A stretch of DNA of 64,000 nt from JARRKC01 sp963723965 (GTDB lineage: Bacteria; Acidobacteriota; UBA6911; RPQK01; JAPXNP01): assembly GCA_963723965.1 (NCBI GenBank), contig CAVRSV010000012.1, positions 496,001 to 560,000 of the forward strand, read 5' to 3'. Positions within the stretch are counted from its first letter, which is position 1; each line of letters begins with the position of its first letter. The notes beneath the pieces are model-generated. The model saw nothing but the letters and a program-made list of their open reading frames with translations. It was not told the DNA's origin and made no database searches. Below are positions 16,804 through 25,476 of this stretch, piece after piece. Both the position numbers and the translations under genes were made by a program.

Positions 16804-18504
16804 TCAGGAAGCCTCGTCCGAGGGGGCATTCCCTGTGGCATTGCGGTCCCGGGGTGCGGGACGATCCTCGCTCAGAACCCGCTTGAGGACCTTCCCGAGT
16901 GCGCTCTTGGGCAATTCCTCGACGAACTCGATCTGCTTGGGAATCTTGAACCTGGAAAGCTTGTCCCGGCAGAACTCGACCACCTCCGCCTTGGAGAGTT
17001 CCTGACCTTTCTCCACGACGACGTAGGCTTTGACCACCTCTTCCCGAACCCGGCTGGGAACCCCGATGACGGCGGCCTCCACGATCCCGGGATGCTGATG
17101 CAGGACTTCCTCGACCTCGCGCGGATACACATTCATCCCGGCACTGATGATGACGTCCTTCTTGCGGTCCACGATGCGAAAGTACCCGTCTTCGTCCATC
17201 ACGGCCATATCGCCCGTGTAAAGCCAGCCGTCGCGCAGGGCTCCGGACGTCTCGTCGGGTCGCCGCCAGTAGCCCTTCATCACCTGTGGACCACTCAGAG
17301 CCAGCTCCCCGACCTGCCCTGCGGAAGCCGTTTCGCCCGTATCGAGATCCACGACGCGGGCGTCCGTATCGGAGATCGGGATTCCGATCGTGCCGTTCTT
17401 GCGGTTTCCCATGAGAGGATTGACGATGACGACCGGAGAGGTCTCAGTCAGGCCGTAGCCCTCGACCAGCCGGCCCCCGGTCCTCTCTTCGAATCGGGCT
17501 TGGACCTCTGCGGGCAGGGCCGCCCCGCCACTGACGCACAGTTTGATGGACGAGACGTCCTGGGCGGTCAGGCCCGGATAACGGTTCAGCGCATTGTACA
17601 TGGACGGAACGGCGCAGAAGATCGTCGGACGATGCCGTTTGATGGCCTTGGCGACGTCGGCCAGTTCGAAGCGGGGCAACAGCAACATGGTGGATCGGGA
17701 GATCACGGCAAGATGCATTCCCGTGGTCATCCCGTAGCTGTGGAAGAAGGGCAGCACGCACAGCAGCACTTCCTTCCCGTCCTCCATGCTCCAAAGCCAG
17801 TTGCGCGTCTGCTGAGCGTTGACCACCACATTGCGATGCTGGAGCTCCGCACCCTTGGAGAGGCCCGTTGTTCCCCCTGTGTAGAGCAGAAGAGCCGTAT
17901 CTTCCGCAGCCACGTGGGTTCCGGGATGTCGCGGCCAGTCCTTTCTGACCAAATTGCGGTACAGGTGGACACCGGCCATCGGATCTTCCGCAACCAGCGG
18001 CTTGTTCTTGAGGCCGTAGAGCACGCCCAGCAGCGGCGGCAGGAAGTCCCGGATCGTCATGACGATGGATCGCCGCACAGCGGTGCGGGGCAGGACTTTG
18101 CGGAGCGTTCCGAACAGCTTATCGAGGATCAGGACCGTCTCCGCTCCCGAGTCATTGAGCTGGTGCTCCAGCTCCCGCTCGACGTAGAGAGGATTGGTCG
18201 GCACCAGGATGCCGCCCAGTTTCGACACCGCAAAATGGGCAATCGGGTACCCGGGGAAATTGGGCAGGATCACCGCCACCCGGTCCCCCTTGCGGATCCC
18301 CAGTCCCGCGAGGGCATCTGCCAGGGTATCCACCTTCTGCAGCAGTTCGCGGTAGCTCAGCTTCGCACCCGCGAAGATGGTGGCCGTGCCCCGCGGATTC
18401 TCCTCCGCAGCCATCTGGAGAATCTGATACAGGTTCAGATCGGCGTACTGGCCCTTGACGGGAACCTCAGGTTCGTAGAATGCGTGCCATGGTCTGGACT
18501 CCAT
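16804..18504 (-). CDS. Long-chain acyl-CoA synthetase (AMP-dependent)
   Basis: This adenylate-forming enzyme activates a fatty or aryl acid to its CoA thioester. The 566-residue product has LLYTGGTTGLSKGAEL (the P-loop-like A3 motif), EGYGLTETSPVV (A5), YTGDMAVMDEDGYFRIVDRKKDVI (A7-A8) and the C-terminal catalytic lysine region SALGKVLKRVL. Residues DVIISAGMNVYPREVEEVLHQHP fit the FadD group. Length is normal. ATG 18504 has a GAGGGGAG ribosome-binding site. The substrate cannot be stated; there are no beta-oxidation genes beside it. Confidence 0.92.
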   Translation of the reverse strand: MESRPWHAFYEPEVPVKGQYADLNLYQILQMAAEENPRGTATIFAGAKLSYRELLQKVDTLADALAGLGIRKGDRVAVILPNFPGYPIAHFAVSKLGGILVPTNPLYVERELEHQLNDSGAETVLILDKLFGTLRKVLPRTAVRRSIVMTIRDFLPPLLGVLYGLKNKPLVAEDPMAGVHLYRNLVRKDWPRHPGTHVAAEDTALLLYTGGTTGLSKGAELQHRNVVVNAQQTRNWLWSMEDGKEVLLCVLPFFHSYGMTTGMHLAVISRSTMLLLPRFELADVAKAIKRHRPTIFCAVPSMYNALNRYPGLTAQDVSSIKLCVSGGAALPAEVQARFEERTGGRLVEGYGLTETSPVVIVNPLMGNRKNGTIGIPISDTDARVVDLDTGETASAGQVGELALSGPQVMKGYWRRPDETSGALRDGWLYTGDMAVMDEDGYFRIVDRKKDVIISAGMNVYPREVEEVLHQHPGIVEAAVIGVPSRVREEVVKAYVVVEKGQELSKAEVVEFCRDKLSRFKIPKQIEFVEELPKSALGKVLKRVLSEDRPAPRDRNATGNAPSDEAS

Positions 18505-18596
18505 AGCGACTCCCCTCCTCTTGATTCACCTGACGTCGAAGGCGCGGTCGGAGGATGGCCGGCCACGGTCTGCGGCACGCCTCCCCTCTGCTGCTC

Positions 18597-18602
18597 TATA
18601 CT
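18597..18602 (+). promoter_or_regulatory. -10 box (TATACT) before the alpha/beta hydrolase gene
   Basis: TATACT ends 10 nt before ATG 18613, with no ribosome-binding site between the two. This supports a leaderless or near-leaderless transcript and the chosen start. Confidence 0.55.
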
Positions 18603-18612
18603 GGACGTTCGC

Positions 18613-19620
18613 ATGACCATTCTAGCCGTTTCCGCCTTCCTGGGCCTCGTCACCGCCCTCGTGAGCGGACTGATCTGGCTCATCGCTCGTTTCGGCTGGC
18701 GGAGGCGCATCGCCGTCCGTCGACTCCTGAAACAGGCGGGGATCAGCTTTGCCGTCTCCCTGCCGCTCGTTCTCTTCCTCGTTTTGCCGGTGCTGATGTC
18801 CTATCTGATTGCCCATGCTTCGACCCGGCCGATGGACCAGCGACTGACCGAAAACCCCGCCACGTTCGGGCGGACCTATCGGGACGTCGAGTTTCAGAGC
18901 CGCGATGGGGTGCGGCTGCGTGGGTGGTTCCTGCCGGGTGACGGGGCGCGGACGCCGATCGTCCTCGCGCACGGCCTTTTCCGCGACCGCCATGAGGTCC
19001 TGGCCCGAGCCTGCGAGCTCAATCTCAGCGGATTTCCCGCCCTGCTCTTCGATTTCCGCAGTCACGGTACCAGCGGCAAGGCACCCATCACGCTGGGCTA
19101 TTCCGAGCGCCTCGATGTCCTGGCCGCTGAAGAGTACATCATGGAAAAGACGGGGACCCGCCGAGTGGCCCTCCTGGGTGTATCAATGGGGGCGACGGCC
19201 TGCGCCCTGGCGGCTTCCGAGCATCCTGCGACGGTCACGGCTCTGGTGGCAGACAGCGCTTTTGCCAGCCTCGAATCGACCGTGCGCCGTCACGTGCACC
19301 TGTTCCTCGGATTGCCCAGCTTCCCTTTTTCGAACGTTTTCATCTGGAATCTGTGCCGCATCGGTCACTTCCAACCCCAGGACCTGGACGTCCTGACGGC
19401 GCTCGAGAAGATGCCTACCGTTCCCGTCCTGCTCATCTATGGTCGGGACGACACCCGGATGCCGCCCGAAGTGGCCCGAGAGCTCCTGGCCGCCACCGCC
19501 GATCCGAACCGGGAGCTCTGGATGGTGGACAACGCCGGGCACGGAGCCGCCTATCGCACCGCACCCCGCGAGTATCTCAAACACGTCATCACCTTTCTGA
19601 GCGTCGCAGCCGGAGAGTAG
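18613..19620 (+). CDS. Membrane-anchored alpha/beta hydrolase
   Basis: The 335-residue product has two N-terminal transmembrane segments (about residues 3-25 and 42-66) followed by an alpha/beta-hydrolase domain with the nucleophile elbow GVSMGA, an acid in YGRDDTRMP and a His in DNAGHGAAY. It resembles YqjL/FrsA-like peptidase-lipase families; the substrate is unknown. The frame is open far upstream to 16705 because it is the antisense of the acyl-CoA ligase, but ATG 18613 follows a TATACT box and starts the first membrane helix. The stop codon is embedded in the 40 bp repeat described separately. Confidence 0.82.
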   Translation: MTILAVSAFLGLVTALVSGLIWLIARFGWRRRIAVRRLLKQAGISFAVSLPLVLFLVLPVLMSYLIAHASTRPMDQRLTENPATFGRTYRDVEFQSRDGVRLRGWFLPGDGARTPIVLAHGLFRDRHEVLARACELNLSGFPALLFDFRSHGTSGKAPITLGYSERLDVLAAEEYIMEKTGTRRVALLGVSMGATACALAASEHPATVTALVADSAFASLESTVRRHVHLFLGLPSFPFSNVFIWNLCRIGHFQPQDLDVLTALEKMPTVPVLLIYGRDDTRMPPEVARELLAATADPNRELWMVDNAGHGAAYRTAPREYLKHVITFLSVAAGE

Positions 19621-19718
19621 GACGAGCTTCCAGCTTGTCCAGACGCCCCGATCCGGGCCACCGCCGAGACCCGGCGCGTCGCCGCCGGAAAGTAGGACGA
19701 GCTTCCAGCTTGTCCTAC
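19601..19718. repeat. 40 bp tandem duplication with a palindromic core, between convergent genes
   Basis: A unit of about 40 bp occurs at 19601-19640 and again at 19676-19715 with two mismatches. Each copy contains the inverted repeat GGACgAGCTtccAGCTtGTCC. The first copy includes the last codons and stop of the alpha/beta hydrolase; the second overlaps the stop of the convergent gene. The hairpin could end transcription from both sides, although no U-run follows. Confidence 0.7.
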
Positions 19719-21594
19719 GTGATCTCCTCCCACAGCCCGCGGTCACCCCAGACCGCCTCGATCCCCCCGGAGAGAACCACCACGGATCGCCGCAGCGGCG
19801 CGGGGCACAGGACGTGGACGAAGAGAAAGATGGGCAGGCTCAGGCCCGATCGAGCCAGTTCCACGGGCTCGGACCCGCGATCCCCAGCCCAAGCGTCGAA
19901 CAGCCTGAGGAAGCTGCGGCACCGGCGGTACTCGGCCAGCACAAGCCGGCGCTGAGCCTCGCTGCGGCCGCCCAGCGGATACACCGTTTCCAGATGGCTC
20001 TGCAGCGGATCGCGGTCGGCCACCGCACGCACTTCCGCAGACTCGATCCAGTCCCGCCAGAAAGAACCCCGCCGGTACCGTGCCGGTTCGGCCAGTTCCA
20101 GCGACCGGACCAGCGCCTCCCATCGCTGCCCGCCATCAGTTCGCCGGAGCGCTTCGACACCGCCCTCGGAGAGTTCCGTCGCCCAAACCACCTTCAGATC
20201 CAGAGGGAAAGAGCGTCCTCCCGGGATCGACACCGAATCAACGGCTCCGCAATGCAGGGCCGCTCTCAGTGTTCGCTGCAGCTCTTCGCGCGACAGGGAT
20301 CCCTCAAGCCCGGACAACCAGCGCTGCAACGGCTCCCGACCCATCCGGCCTTCCGCAAGCAGCCTGAAGAACTGACGTTCGTCCCACCGGTAACGGGTCT
20401 CCTCGACCTGCCATCCCTCTTCGACGAGCAGGTTGCCCAGGGCGTCGATCCGAACCGCGGTCCGGTGCTGCCGGCTGCGTTCCGTCCCCAGGGTGAACCA
20501 GTTGAGAAAACTCACGGCAATCCGGGTCCGGCGCCCGCTCAGCGTCTCGATCAGCGAAGACGCCTTGAATCCGGGTGCGGCCGGCGGCAGGTCGCCCTCG
20601 AGGAGACGCCGGTAGCCGGGTCCGAACTCCCTCGGTGTGGGAGCCGTCCACTCGGCCTCAACGAGCGTTCGCTTGCGCCCCCAGTCCGAGGCTTCCATCG
20701 CCAGCATCAGCTCCAAACGCCTGGCCACCCCCTTCTCCAGCTGATCCCGGATCGGCTCCAGAGCCGGGTCGAGCAGACCCGCAGTCGCACCGGCCGTGAC
20801 CCGCGAGGTGCCGGAGACTCCGACTTCGATCCCCACCGTCCGATCACGGGAATTCTGACGGCGCAGGTTGAGACGGATCTTCGCGCCTTTCCGTTGGACC
20901 CGAAGGGTGTAGTTCCCTTCCCGCTCCAGTCGGGCCTGGAGCCCGAGTTCGACACCGGCCCGAAGTCGCGTCTCGACCTCGAACAGGTTCAGAATCGTGC
21001 CCGCCTGCCAGCCGCGGATCAAGTCCAGATCGAGACGCACTGCCAGACGGACCCGTCCGGTCCAGGAGAGCTGGCAGACCTGCCGGGAGGTCGCCAGCAG
21101 AATCTGTTCCGGGTCGAAGAGATCACGAAAGCCCGCCCAGGCCGCCAGCAGGGATTCTCGGGGGCGGCATCGGCCGTCGCCATGTCGACCCAGGTGTAGT
21201 TGATCCAGCTTCCCGCCGTGGCCTGAACCAGGAACGGACCGGCCGGCCGTTTCGCCACGCCGGACACACGTCCGATCACGGTCCACTGCACACCGTAGTG
21301 ACCGGCCGGGACCCGGAAGTTGCCCAAGAAAGCGGAATCGGCGCAAAGCAGCCTGGCTTCGATCCGCCCTTCCGGACCCAGCTCCCAGCGCAGTCCGCCA
21401 GGTCCCCGAACACGAAAGGTCCGAGCGGCCCGGAAGTCGAGGTCCACGGCCCCCCGCCCCTTGAGGAGCTCGAGAGGAACCGCATCGAGGACTCCTCGCG
21501 CCGGCTTCGATGTCAGCAGCAGTTCGACGTGGGTGCCCTCCACGAGCTGCGAGAATCCTCCCTGCAGTCGCCAGCGCACTTCGGCATCGGGCAT
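19715..21594 (-). CDS. Unknown protein, interrupted by a one-base frameshift
   Basis: From ATG 21594 the frame reads MPDAEVRWRLQGGFSQLVE and is coherent until about 21160, where the matching continuation (ESLLAAWAGFRDLFDPEQ) lies in the next frame and runs to the stop at 19715. Adding one base to the G5 run at 21160-21164 joins them into a 626-residue protein. No domain is recognised; the N-terminal part is beta-rich, and the middle has an amphipathic region around residues 280-330. A CATAAT box lies 8 nt before the ATG. The frameshift may be a sequencing error. It does not look like a transporter or enzyme of a common family. Confidence 0.6.
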
Positions 21595-21602
21595 GGGCCG
21601 CC

Positions 21603-21608
21603 ATTATG
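21603..21608 (-). promoter_or_regulatory. -10 box (CATAAT) of a leaderless transcript
   Basis: CATAAT on the minus strand ends 8 nt before ATG 21594. The spacing matches the other leaderless genes and supports the N-terminus chosen for the frameshifted unknown gene. Confidence 0.45.
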
Positions 21609-21846
21609 ACAAGTGAAGGCTGTCGGAGGAAGATGGTTTGAGTTTTACGGTCTGAAGTTCGCCCTTCGCACTTCGCACTTCGCGTGAGATCAAGCGACCG
21701 AAGCCTTTCTCCAGGGGGGCGGACGCAGCGATCTGAGACGACGGCCCTTTGGGCACTGCGCCCCCGAGTTCCGAGAGCCGGCACCACGAGCCCCGTGCCT
21801 TGAACGTGGAAGCTTGAACTGGAACGGGAGACCCGAGACCGTGAGC

Positions 21847-22398
21847 CTAGAGCCAGAGCACGAAGTCCCGGATGATCCGCGCAGTGAGGCCCCAGATGTT
21901 CTCGCCCTGGTAGTCGTAGTAGTAGACCTTCACCCGCTCACCCCGAAGGACGCGCTCGCGGACGACGGGTGCGGTGTGGCGAAAGAAAGCCAGGGGAACC
22001 TCCAGGACGTAGGCGACCTCCGGCGCGAAGGGCAGGAATTGGACCGGGCCGTCGATCAGGCCGACGACGGGGCGCACCACGAAGCCGGTGACGGCATGAT
22101 AGTCATGAAACTCCCCCAGGACTTCGACGCGGTCGCTTTCAATGCCAATTTCCTCTTCGGTCTCCCGAAGAGCGGTCTCGACAAGGGTTCGGTCCTGTTC
22201 CTCGCGGACACCCCCGGGAAAGGAAATCTGCCCCTTGTGAGTGGCCACCGTCTCGGTCCGGCGGGTCAGGACGAAGTGAGGCTCCTCCCGGATCATCCGA
22301 ATGGCCATCAGAACGGCGGCCTCGCCGTTCGCTCGATCTTCGAAGCGGCGCAGCTCGAGAGTGCTCAGCCGCCCGCGGATATCGGAGGCAAAGGACAT
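21847..22398 (-). CDS. Nudix hydrolase, CoA pyrophosphatase-like
   Basis: Members of this Nudix subgroup cleave CoA or acyl-CoA to phosphopantetheine and 3',5'-ADP. The 183-residue protein has the Nudix box GGVREEQDRTLVETALRETEEEIG preceded by the CoA-specific motif VLTRRTETVATHKGQISFPGG. The C-terminal half has VVGLIDGPVQFLP and EVAYVLEVPLAFF, as in NudL/YeaB. Length is normal. It lies 6 nt downstream of the glgP stop on the same strand and may be co-transcribed. Confidence 0.9.
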   Translation of the reverse strand: MSFASDIRGRLSTLELRRFEDRANGEAAVLMAIRMIREEPHFVLTRRTETVATHKGQISFPGGVREEQDRTLVETALRETEEEIGIESDRVEVLGEFHDYHAVTGFVVRPVVGLIDGPVQFLPFAPEVAYVLEVPLAFFRHTAPVVRERVLRGERVKVYYYDYQGENIWGLTARIIRDFVLWL

Positions 22399-22404
22399 GG
22401 CGAC

Positions 22405-24900
22405 TCAGATGGGCCCGCGATGCTCATCAGGGAGATCGACGGCGTCGACGTGCCAGATCCTTTCGTTGTAGTCCCGGATCGAACGATCGCTCGAGAAGCG
22501 GCCGATCCGCGCCACGTTGAGAATGGACCGGCGGGTCCAGGTATCGGGATCGCGGTACGCCCCGGCCACGTCCTCCTGCCGCGCAATATAGTCTTCGTAA
22601 TCAGCTAGGACGCAGTAGAAATCGCGGTTGAGCAATTCGTCGACGAGTCCCCCGAAGATCCCCGGCTCGTCCGGATTGAAGAAGTTCCCGCTCATCATAT
22701 CAATGGCTTCCCGCAGTTCCCCGTTTTTCTCGTAGAAGTCCCGCGGCCGGTAGCCCTTGGCATGCAGCGACTCTACTTCCCCGGCGTTCATGCCGAAGAT
22801 GAACATGTTCTCACGCCCGACCTCTTCGAGGATCTCGACGTTGGCGCCGTCCAGGGTGCCAATCGTGAGCGCTCCATTGAGGGCGAATTTCATGTTCCCG
22901 GTCCCGGAAGCCTCATAGCCCGCCGTTGAGATCTGCTCCGAGAGCTCGGTCGCAGGAATGATCTTCTCGGCGAGCGACACCGAATAGTTGGGCAGAAAGA
23001 CGACCTTGAGCAGCCCGTCGACCTCGGGCTCCGAGTTGACCCGCTCGGCCACGCTGTTGATCAGCTTGATCACCATTTTGGCGTCGTAGTAGGCGGGCGC
23101 CGCCTTGCCGGCGAAGATGATCGTTCGCGGGAGATGATCGCCCTGCGGGTTTCGGCGAATCCGGTTGTACAGAGTGATCACGTGCAGCATGTTCAAAAGC
23201 TGGCGTTTGTACTGGTGAAACCGCTTGACCTGGGAATCGAACAGGGAGTCGAGTCGGACCTGAATCTCCGCCTCCCGCTCGATGTAGCGCTGCAGCAGCA
23301 GTTTCTGCGTCTGCTTGATGTTGGCCCAGCTCTCCCGAAACTCCGGGTCCTCGACCCGCTCCTCCAGGCCACGCAACTGATCCAGGTCGGTCACCCAGCG
23401 ATCTCCGATGGTTTCGGTGATGAACTCGGCCAGCAGCGGGTTGGCCACCTTGAGCCAGCGACGGGGAGTGATGCCGTTGGTGATGGCCTGGATCTTGCCG
23501 GGAAAGATCTTGTCGAAATGGTAGAAGAGCCGTCGCCGCAGGATCTGGGCATGCAGTTCGGCCACGCCGTTGACGGCGGCGCAGGTCACGACCGCCAGGT
23601 TCGCCATCCGCACCGACTTGACCGGGGTCTCCCGGATGATCGAGACCTCCGCAATCACGGCCGGATCCTGGCTGTACTCGCCTCTGATCTTCTCCAGGAA
23701 GCGGCGGTTGATCTCGTAGATGATCTGAAGGTGGCGGGGCAGGAGCTCTTCCATCATCGACACGGGCCATTCCTCGAGGGCCTCGGGAACGACGGTGTGA
23801 TTCGTGTAGCCGAAGGAACGTTGTGCGATCGACCAGGCCTGATCCCAACCCAGCCGGAACTCGTCCATCAGCAGCCGCATCAGTTCCGGGATGGCGATGG
23901 TGGGGTGAGTGTCATTCAGCTGGATGAAAACGCGGTCCGCGAAATCGTCGAATGTGTCGTGGTTTTCGAGGTAGGTGACGATGATGTCCTGCAGTGATGC
24001 CGAGACGAAGAAATACTCCTGCTTCAGCCGCAGGGTCTTCCCCTGCATGGACGAGTCGTTCGGATAGAGGACCTTGGAGATATTCTCCGACACATTTTTG
24101 CCCTCCACCGCCGCCAGGTAATTGCCCCTGTCGAACTCCCGGAAGCTGAACTCGTTGCTCGACTTGGCCTGCCAAAGGCGCAGGTTGTTGACGTTGTTGG
24201 ACTTGTATCCGGGAACCGGGACATCCCAGGCCACCGCTTGAAGGTCCTCCGTGTCCACCCAGATATAGTAGGTGTGACCGTCAACGGTCGTCTGGCTCTC
24301 GACGCGCCCGTTGAAACGAATCCGGTAGGAGAGGTCCCTGCGCTGCGTCTCCCAGGGATTTCCGTAGCTCAGCCAGTGGTCCGGCTGCTCGACCTGGTAG
24401 CCATTGCGGATTTCCTGTCGGAAGATCCCGTATTCATAGCGGATGCCGTAGCCGCAGGACGGAATCCGGAGCGTCGCGAGAGAGTCGAGGAAGCAGGCCG
24501 CCAGGCGGCCGAGGCCTCCGTTGCCGAGACCCATGTCGAACTCCAACTCCATGATCTCTTCGAGGATCAGGTCATCCTGACGGATGATCTCCCGGCACTG
24601 ATCATAGAAGTCCATATTGATCAGGGTATTGGCCAGAAGTCGGCCCATTAGGAATTCGAGCGACAGGTAGTAAACCCTCCGGGCGTCCTTCTCCCGGTAG
24701 GCGGCCTGCGTCCTGAGCCATTTCCGAACCAGGCGATCCCGGACGGCCAGAGACAGAGCTTCGTAGAAGTCGTATTCGGAGGCCGTGTCTTTGGTCTTCG
24801 CAAGGGTGAACTCCATGTGCTCGGCGAACTGGTTGGTCAGGGAAAATCCCGTCCGCCGGACCAGATCGGTAAAGAAGTTCGATGCACTCGGGTTTTTCAT
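22405..24900 (-). CDS. glgP: Glycogen/starch/alpha-glucan phosphorylase
   Basis: Glycogen phosphorylase releases glucose-1-phosphate from alpha-1,4-glucans. The 831-residue protein is the full GT35 length. It has LEFLMGRLLANTLINM, GLGNGGLGRLAACFLDS, VFIQLNDTHPTIAIPELMR and the PLP-lysine region EASGTGNMKFALNGALTIGTLDGANVEI near residue 670. ATG 24900 follows weak upstream purines. It is the first gene of a two-gene unit with the Nudix hydrolase. No other glycogen gene is nearby. Confidence 0.96.
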   Translation of the reverse strand: MKNPSASNFFTDLVRRTGFSLTNQFAEHMEFTLAKTKDTASEYDFYEALSLAVRDRLVRKWLRTQAAYREKDARRVYYLSLEFLMGRLLANTLINMDFYDQCREIIRQDDLILEEIMELEFDMGLGNGGLGRLAACFLDSLATLRIPSCGYGIRYEYGIFRQEIRNGYQVEQPDHWLSYGNPWETQRRDLSYRIRFNGRVESQTTVDGHTYYIWVDTEDLQAVAWDVPVPGYKSNNVNNLRLWQAKSSNEFSFREFDRGNYLAAVEGKNVSENISKVLYPNDSSMQGKTLRLKQEYFFVSASLQDIIVTYLENHDTFDDFADRVFIQLNDTHPTIAIPELMRLLMDEFRLGWDQAWSIAQRSFGYTNHTVVPEALEEWPVSMMEELLPRHLQIIYEINRRFLEKIRGEYSQDPAVIAEVSIIRETPVKSVRMANLAVVTCAAVNGVAELHAQILRRRLFYHFDKIFPGKIQAITNGITPRRWLKVANPLLAEFITETIGDRWVTDLDQLRGLEERVEDPEFRESWANIKQTQKLLLQRYIEREAEIQVRLDSLFDSQVKRFHQYKRQLLNMLHVITLYNRIRRNPQGDHLPRTIIFAGKAAPAYYDAKMVIKLINSVAERVNSEPEVDGLLKVVFLPNYSVSLAEKIIPATELSEQISTAGYEASGTGNMKFALNGALTIGTLDGANVEILEEVGRENMFIFGMNAGEVESLHAKGYRPRDFYEKNGELREAIDMMSGNFFNPDEPGIFGGLVDELLNRDFYCVLADYEDYIARQEDVAGAYRDPDTWTRRSILNVARIGRFSSDRSIRDYNERIWHVDAVDLPDEHRGPI

Positions 24901-25046
24901 GGGGTGTCCTTAAGTGTATTCGAAGCCGACCTCAGCGGAAAAGACGCGGCGTAAGACCGGAGCCGTCGTGCCCGGGTTTCGATCGGGCGTTTTGGCTGGG
25001 TTCGCACGAGCTCGGTGTGCTAAAGTCGGGCAATTGGGTTCGAATG

Positions 25047-25382
25047 ATGTCCCGTAGCTCACGCACAGTCGCCGCCGCTTTGATGCTCCTCCTCGCCACC
25101 TTCGTGGGCGTGTGGTCATGGGAAGCGCACCACGCCGCCTCGGAAGTGGCTGTCGTCGGGCATCGAGCCGAGAGGTCCCCTTCCGACTCGACCCAGGGTG
25201 TCTGCGAAAGGCTGGCGCCGCAACATCATGTCTGTATCCATTCGACGACGGTGCCGGCAGTCCCCGGACCCGTTACGGTGCTTGGGGGGGCGGACACCGA
25301 GCAGATGCTCGTCGTCTTCACTCCCTGCCACTGCTTCGGTCCTTCCCCGCGATTCGCGAATCGAGATCCACCCCGCTCCTGA
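25047..25382 (+). CDS. Small secreted His/Cys-containing protein upstream of a TonB receptor
   Basis: The 111-residue product begins with a signal peptide (SRSSRTVAAALMLLLATFVGVWS) and then has several His and Cys residues (WEAHHAA, APQHHVCIHS, FTPCHCFGP) and an Arg/Pro-rich end (NRDPPRS). The layout resembles small metal-associated exported proteins found next to TonB receptors, such as DUF2946 relatives, but the match is weak. A TAAAGT box at 25021, preceded by TG (extended -10), lies about 20 nt upstream; ATG 25044 gives one extra Met. It ends 94 nt before the receptor gene and is probably co-expressed. A role in metal binding is an inference. Confidence 0.5.
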   Translation: MSRSSRTVAAALMLLLATFVGVWSWEAHHAASEVAVVGHRAERSPSDSTQGVCERLAPQHHVCIHSTTVPAVPGPVTVLGGADTEQMLVVFTPCHCFGPSPRFANRDPPRS

Positions 25383-25476
25383 CCGATGTGCACGCCTGCC
25401 CGGGGCCCAACGGCTCCGCTGGGCGTCCGCCAGCGTCCTGTGATGACGGCAAGGGGTACTGTTTCAGGAGGATCCG

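Noticed and set aside
16705..18612. Long plus-strand open frame upstream of the alpha/beta hydrolase
   Set aside because: It is antisense to the acyl-CoA ligase, has no protein-like composition, and the hydrolase has its own promoter and start at 18613.
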